DNA from: a virus
Virus record (IMG/VR): IMGVR_UViG_3300038619_000043
Span: 1 to 21,214 of that record
Reading direction: 5' to 3' (one strand)
DNA: 21,214 bases
Shown here: positions 19,927 through 21,214 of the stretch, piece by piece
How the letters are laid out: each line of letters starts with the position of its first letter
Position numbering within the stretch: the first letter of the stretch is position 1
The notes under the pieces: generated by a model
Told to the model about the DNA's origin: nothing
The model's database searches: none
What the model saw: only the letters and a program-made list of their open reading frames with translations
Translations under genes and position numbers: made by a program

Positions 19927-20265
19927 TTAAGTTTGTTTCAATCCTAGTCCGCCTATCCACAAGGTTCCTTGTGTAGGAGCGGCATTGATATATTTAACCC
20001 AGAACTGCTGGCCTTTCTGATACTGAGGAAATTGAGGATCCCCTAAGAAGGAAGCGGGGAAAAGAGGGACGCCATTCACACCGATGGGAAAATTATCATT
20101 GACCCCATCGAATGAAACCATCACTGCTTGGTCATAAGAAGTAGAAATGTTGAGATATCCTATCGGATAAGGAAGCGATCCTGGGATTAAGGTATAAGCG
20201 GCCGTGACCAATGAAAAGTCGTACGGTATCACAGGTATGGGGAATATCACTCTTGATTGTGCCAT
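19927..20265 (-). CDS. Small beta-rich virion protein
   Basis: The 112-residue product contains AVMVSFDGVNDNFPIGVNG in its middle and QKGQQFWVKYINA followed by GTLWIGG near its end, a pattern I associate with small phage tail or connector-decorating proteins. It has no signal peptide. It sits 8 bp upstream of the 323-residue appendage gene, in a structural gene block. Confidence 0.6.
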   Translation of the reverse strand: MAQSRVIFPIPVIPYDFSLVTAAYTLIPGSLPYPIGYLNISTSYDQAVMVSFDGVNDNFPIGVNGVPLFPASFLGDPQFPQYQKGQQFWVKYINAAPTQGTLWIGGLGLKQT

Positions 20266-20291
20266 ATAGATTCCATAAAGTTATAAAATAT

Positions 20292-21214
20292 TTATCCTAA
20301 AAACCTTCCAGAGAAGAACGTCTTGAGTTGCCCAGCATTGTTCCCCAGGACGGATACGGTTTGCGCGCCTCCAAATACCGTTACTGCACATTCCACTGTA
20401 TCTCCTGCTGTCAGTTGTGTTTCGATAGTTCCAGAAGAACAAGCTCCCGAATCCCCTACCAGGCTATGCATAGCGAAAGGATTCACTTCGGCCACTTGGA
20501 ATGAAAAAGTAGAGGTAACTATGGAGAATAAAAGTCCGGTTTGGGGTGCTGCTAAGTTTGCAACAGTTACGGTGGCTGAAAATTCATATATTCCCGTCTC
20601 TGGAGCCGTATATATCCCAGTTACCGTGTCATAATCGGATCCATTATTGTATATAACTGCATCATTGATAACGGTATAGGTAGCAGAAGCTCCGGTTGCA
20701 TTGGGGACATCAGCTGATTGATAAGCGGAGAAATTGCTTATCTTCGGAACCGATTGGACTGAGCTCCAGTCGGTATCGGCTACGCCTGTTTTTAGATAAA
20801 GAGTGGTTCCGTCATCTCCATTAGTTCTCTGGAATGTAGAACCTTGAGCGGCTGGGAATCCCCCTAAAGAAGGGTCACTACCCCCTGTCAGTTGTAAAAC
20901 TTTATTTACGAACTGGTAAGCTCCAGAAATAGTGGTAAGTACACCGCTGACTGTAGTAGATCCAAATCCTGCTGTACGATATGAAGTTGTAACATTAGAT
21001 AAATTGATAACTCCAGTTCCGGCCCCACTAATCACATTCCCAGCTGTAGAACCAAGAAAGGTGTCTGTGATATTGATAAGTTGGGTAGATGATTGGAAGA
21101 CACATGGCACGGCTGAATTATTCCATTTACAATTGCTTATAGATGTTGATCCCGCTGTTTGAGAAAGAGTCAATGTACCAACAAAAAAAGATCCTGTAAT
21201 ATTCAGAGCGGCTA
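20292..21214 (-). CDS. Tail-fibre protein with C-terminal C1q-like domain (N-terminus outside window)
   Basis: The frame is open to the right edge (first full codon begins at 21212), so the N-terminus is missing; a TTG at 21173 is not taken as the start. The visible 306 residues begin with beta-rich repeats (AGNVISGAGTGVINLSNVTT), then LYLKTGVADTDWSSV. The last 145 residues have the C1q/TNF-like layout: FSAYQS, an N-G-S-D-Y turn, GIYTAPETGIYEFSATVTV, LTAGDTVECAV, and the terminal FFSGRFLG. C1q-like domains trimerise and often cap fibres that bind receptors. Confidence 0.68.
   Translation of the reverse strand, partial: AALNITGSFFVGTLTLSQTAGSTSISNCKWNNSAVPCVFQSSTQLINITDTFLGSTAGNVISGAGTGVINLSNVTTSYRTAGFGSTTVSGVLTTISGAYQFVNKVLQLTGGSDPSLGGFPAAQGSTFQRTNGDDGTTLYLKTGVADTDWSSVQSVPKISNFSAYQSADVPNATGASATYTVINDAVIYNNGSDYDTVTGIYTAPETGIYEFSATVTVANLAAPQTGLLFSIVTSTFSFQVAEVNPFAMHSLVGDSGACSSGTIETQLTAGDTVECAVTVFGGAQTVSVLGNNAGQLKTFFSGRFLG

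Noticed and set aside
1-21214. CRISPR array, insertion sequence or integrase attachment site
   Set aside because: No regularly spaced repeats, transposase or integrase genes, or paired att-like sequences were seen.

Overview
The window is a 21.2 kb piece of a tailed double-stranded DNA phage or prophage. It holds a P22-type portal, large and small terminase subunits, an ERF annealing protein, a YqaJ exonuclease, a RusA resolvase, a replication initiator and a block of virion appendage genes. No capsid, integrase or endolysin gene is visible, so this is an internal part of a larger genome. A signal-peptide beta-barrel protein and a small lipoprotein point to a host with an outer membrane. The host lineage cannot be fixed from the sequence; the barrel resembles the inverse-autotransporter type, which is common in gammaproteobacteria and environmental chlamydiae.

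Layout. Positions 1-3608 mix strands: the end of a rightward gene, a leftward outer-membrane barrel with its own terminator, a rightward small membrane protein, the leftward portal, and a rightward moron-like gene bounded by a 22-bp direct repeat. From 13410 down to 3637 lies an almost gapless leftward series of about 28 genes. Most are joined by ATGA or TGATG stop/start overlaps, and several were found by following these junctions. In transcription order it has a helix-turn-helix repressor, six small helical paralogs, rusA, small unknown genes, terS, terL, an RNA ligase, membrane and low-complexity proteins, a Cys-rich protein and a DUF551 protein. Rightward from 13523 runs an early recombination/replication block: erf, three small genes, yqaJ, a replication initiator, a 120-residue protein and a zinc-ribbon protein. 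From the right edge down to 17951, leftward virion appendage genes end in a coupled lipoprotein and mini membrane protein.

How it works together (inference). The repressor at 13147-13410 sits back to back with erf across a 112-bp region carrying 10-bp-phased repeats, a plausible early control point. ERF, YqaJ and RusA form a single-strand annealing recombination and branch-resolution set, and the 15988 protein likely loads replication. TerS, TerL and the portal package DNA. Hairpins that bury the ribosome binding site precede both rusA and the replication initiator.

The most unusual content is a set of ten highly diverged small helical proteins (70-120 residues) sharing one pattern, scattered through both transcription units. 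One member is bounded by near-identical gene-junction repeats, suggesting cassette-like gain. Next in interest are the intergenic region before the replication initiator (terminator, 12-bp palindrome, nested inverted repeats, possible small RNA), the phage-borne barrel, and the RNA ligase in the packaging operon.
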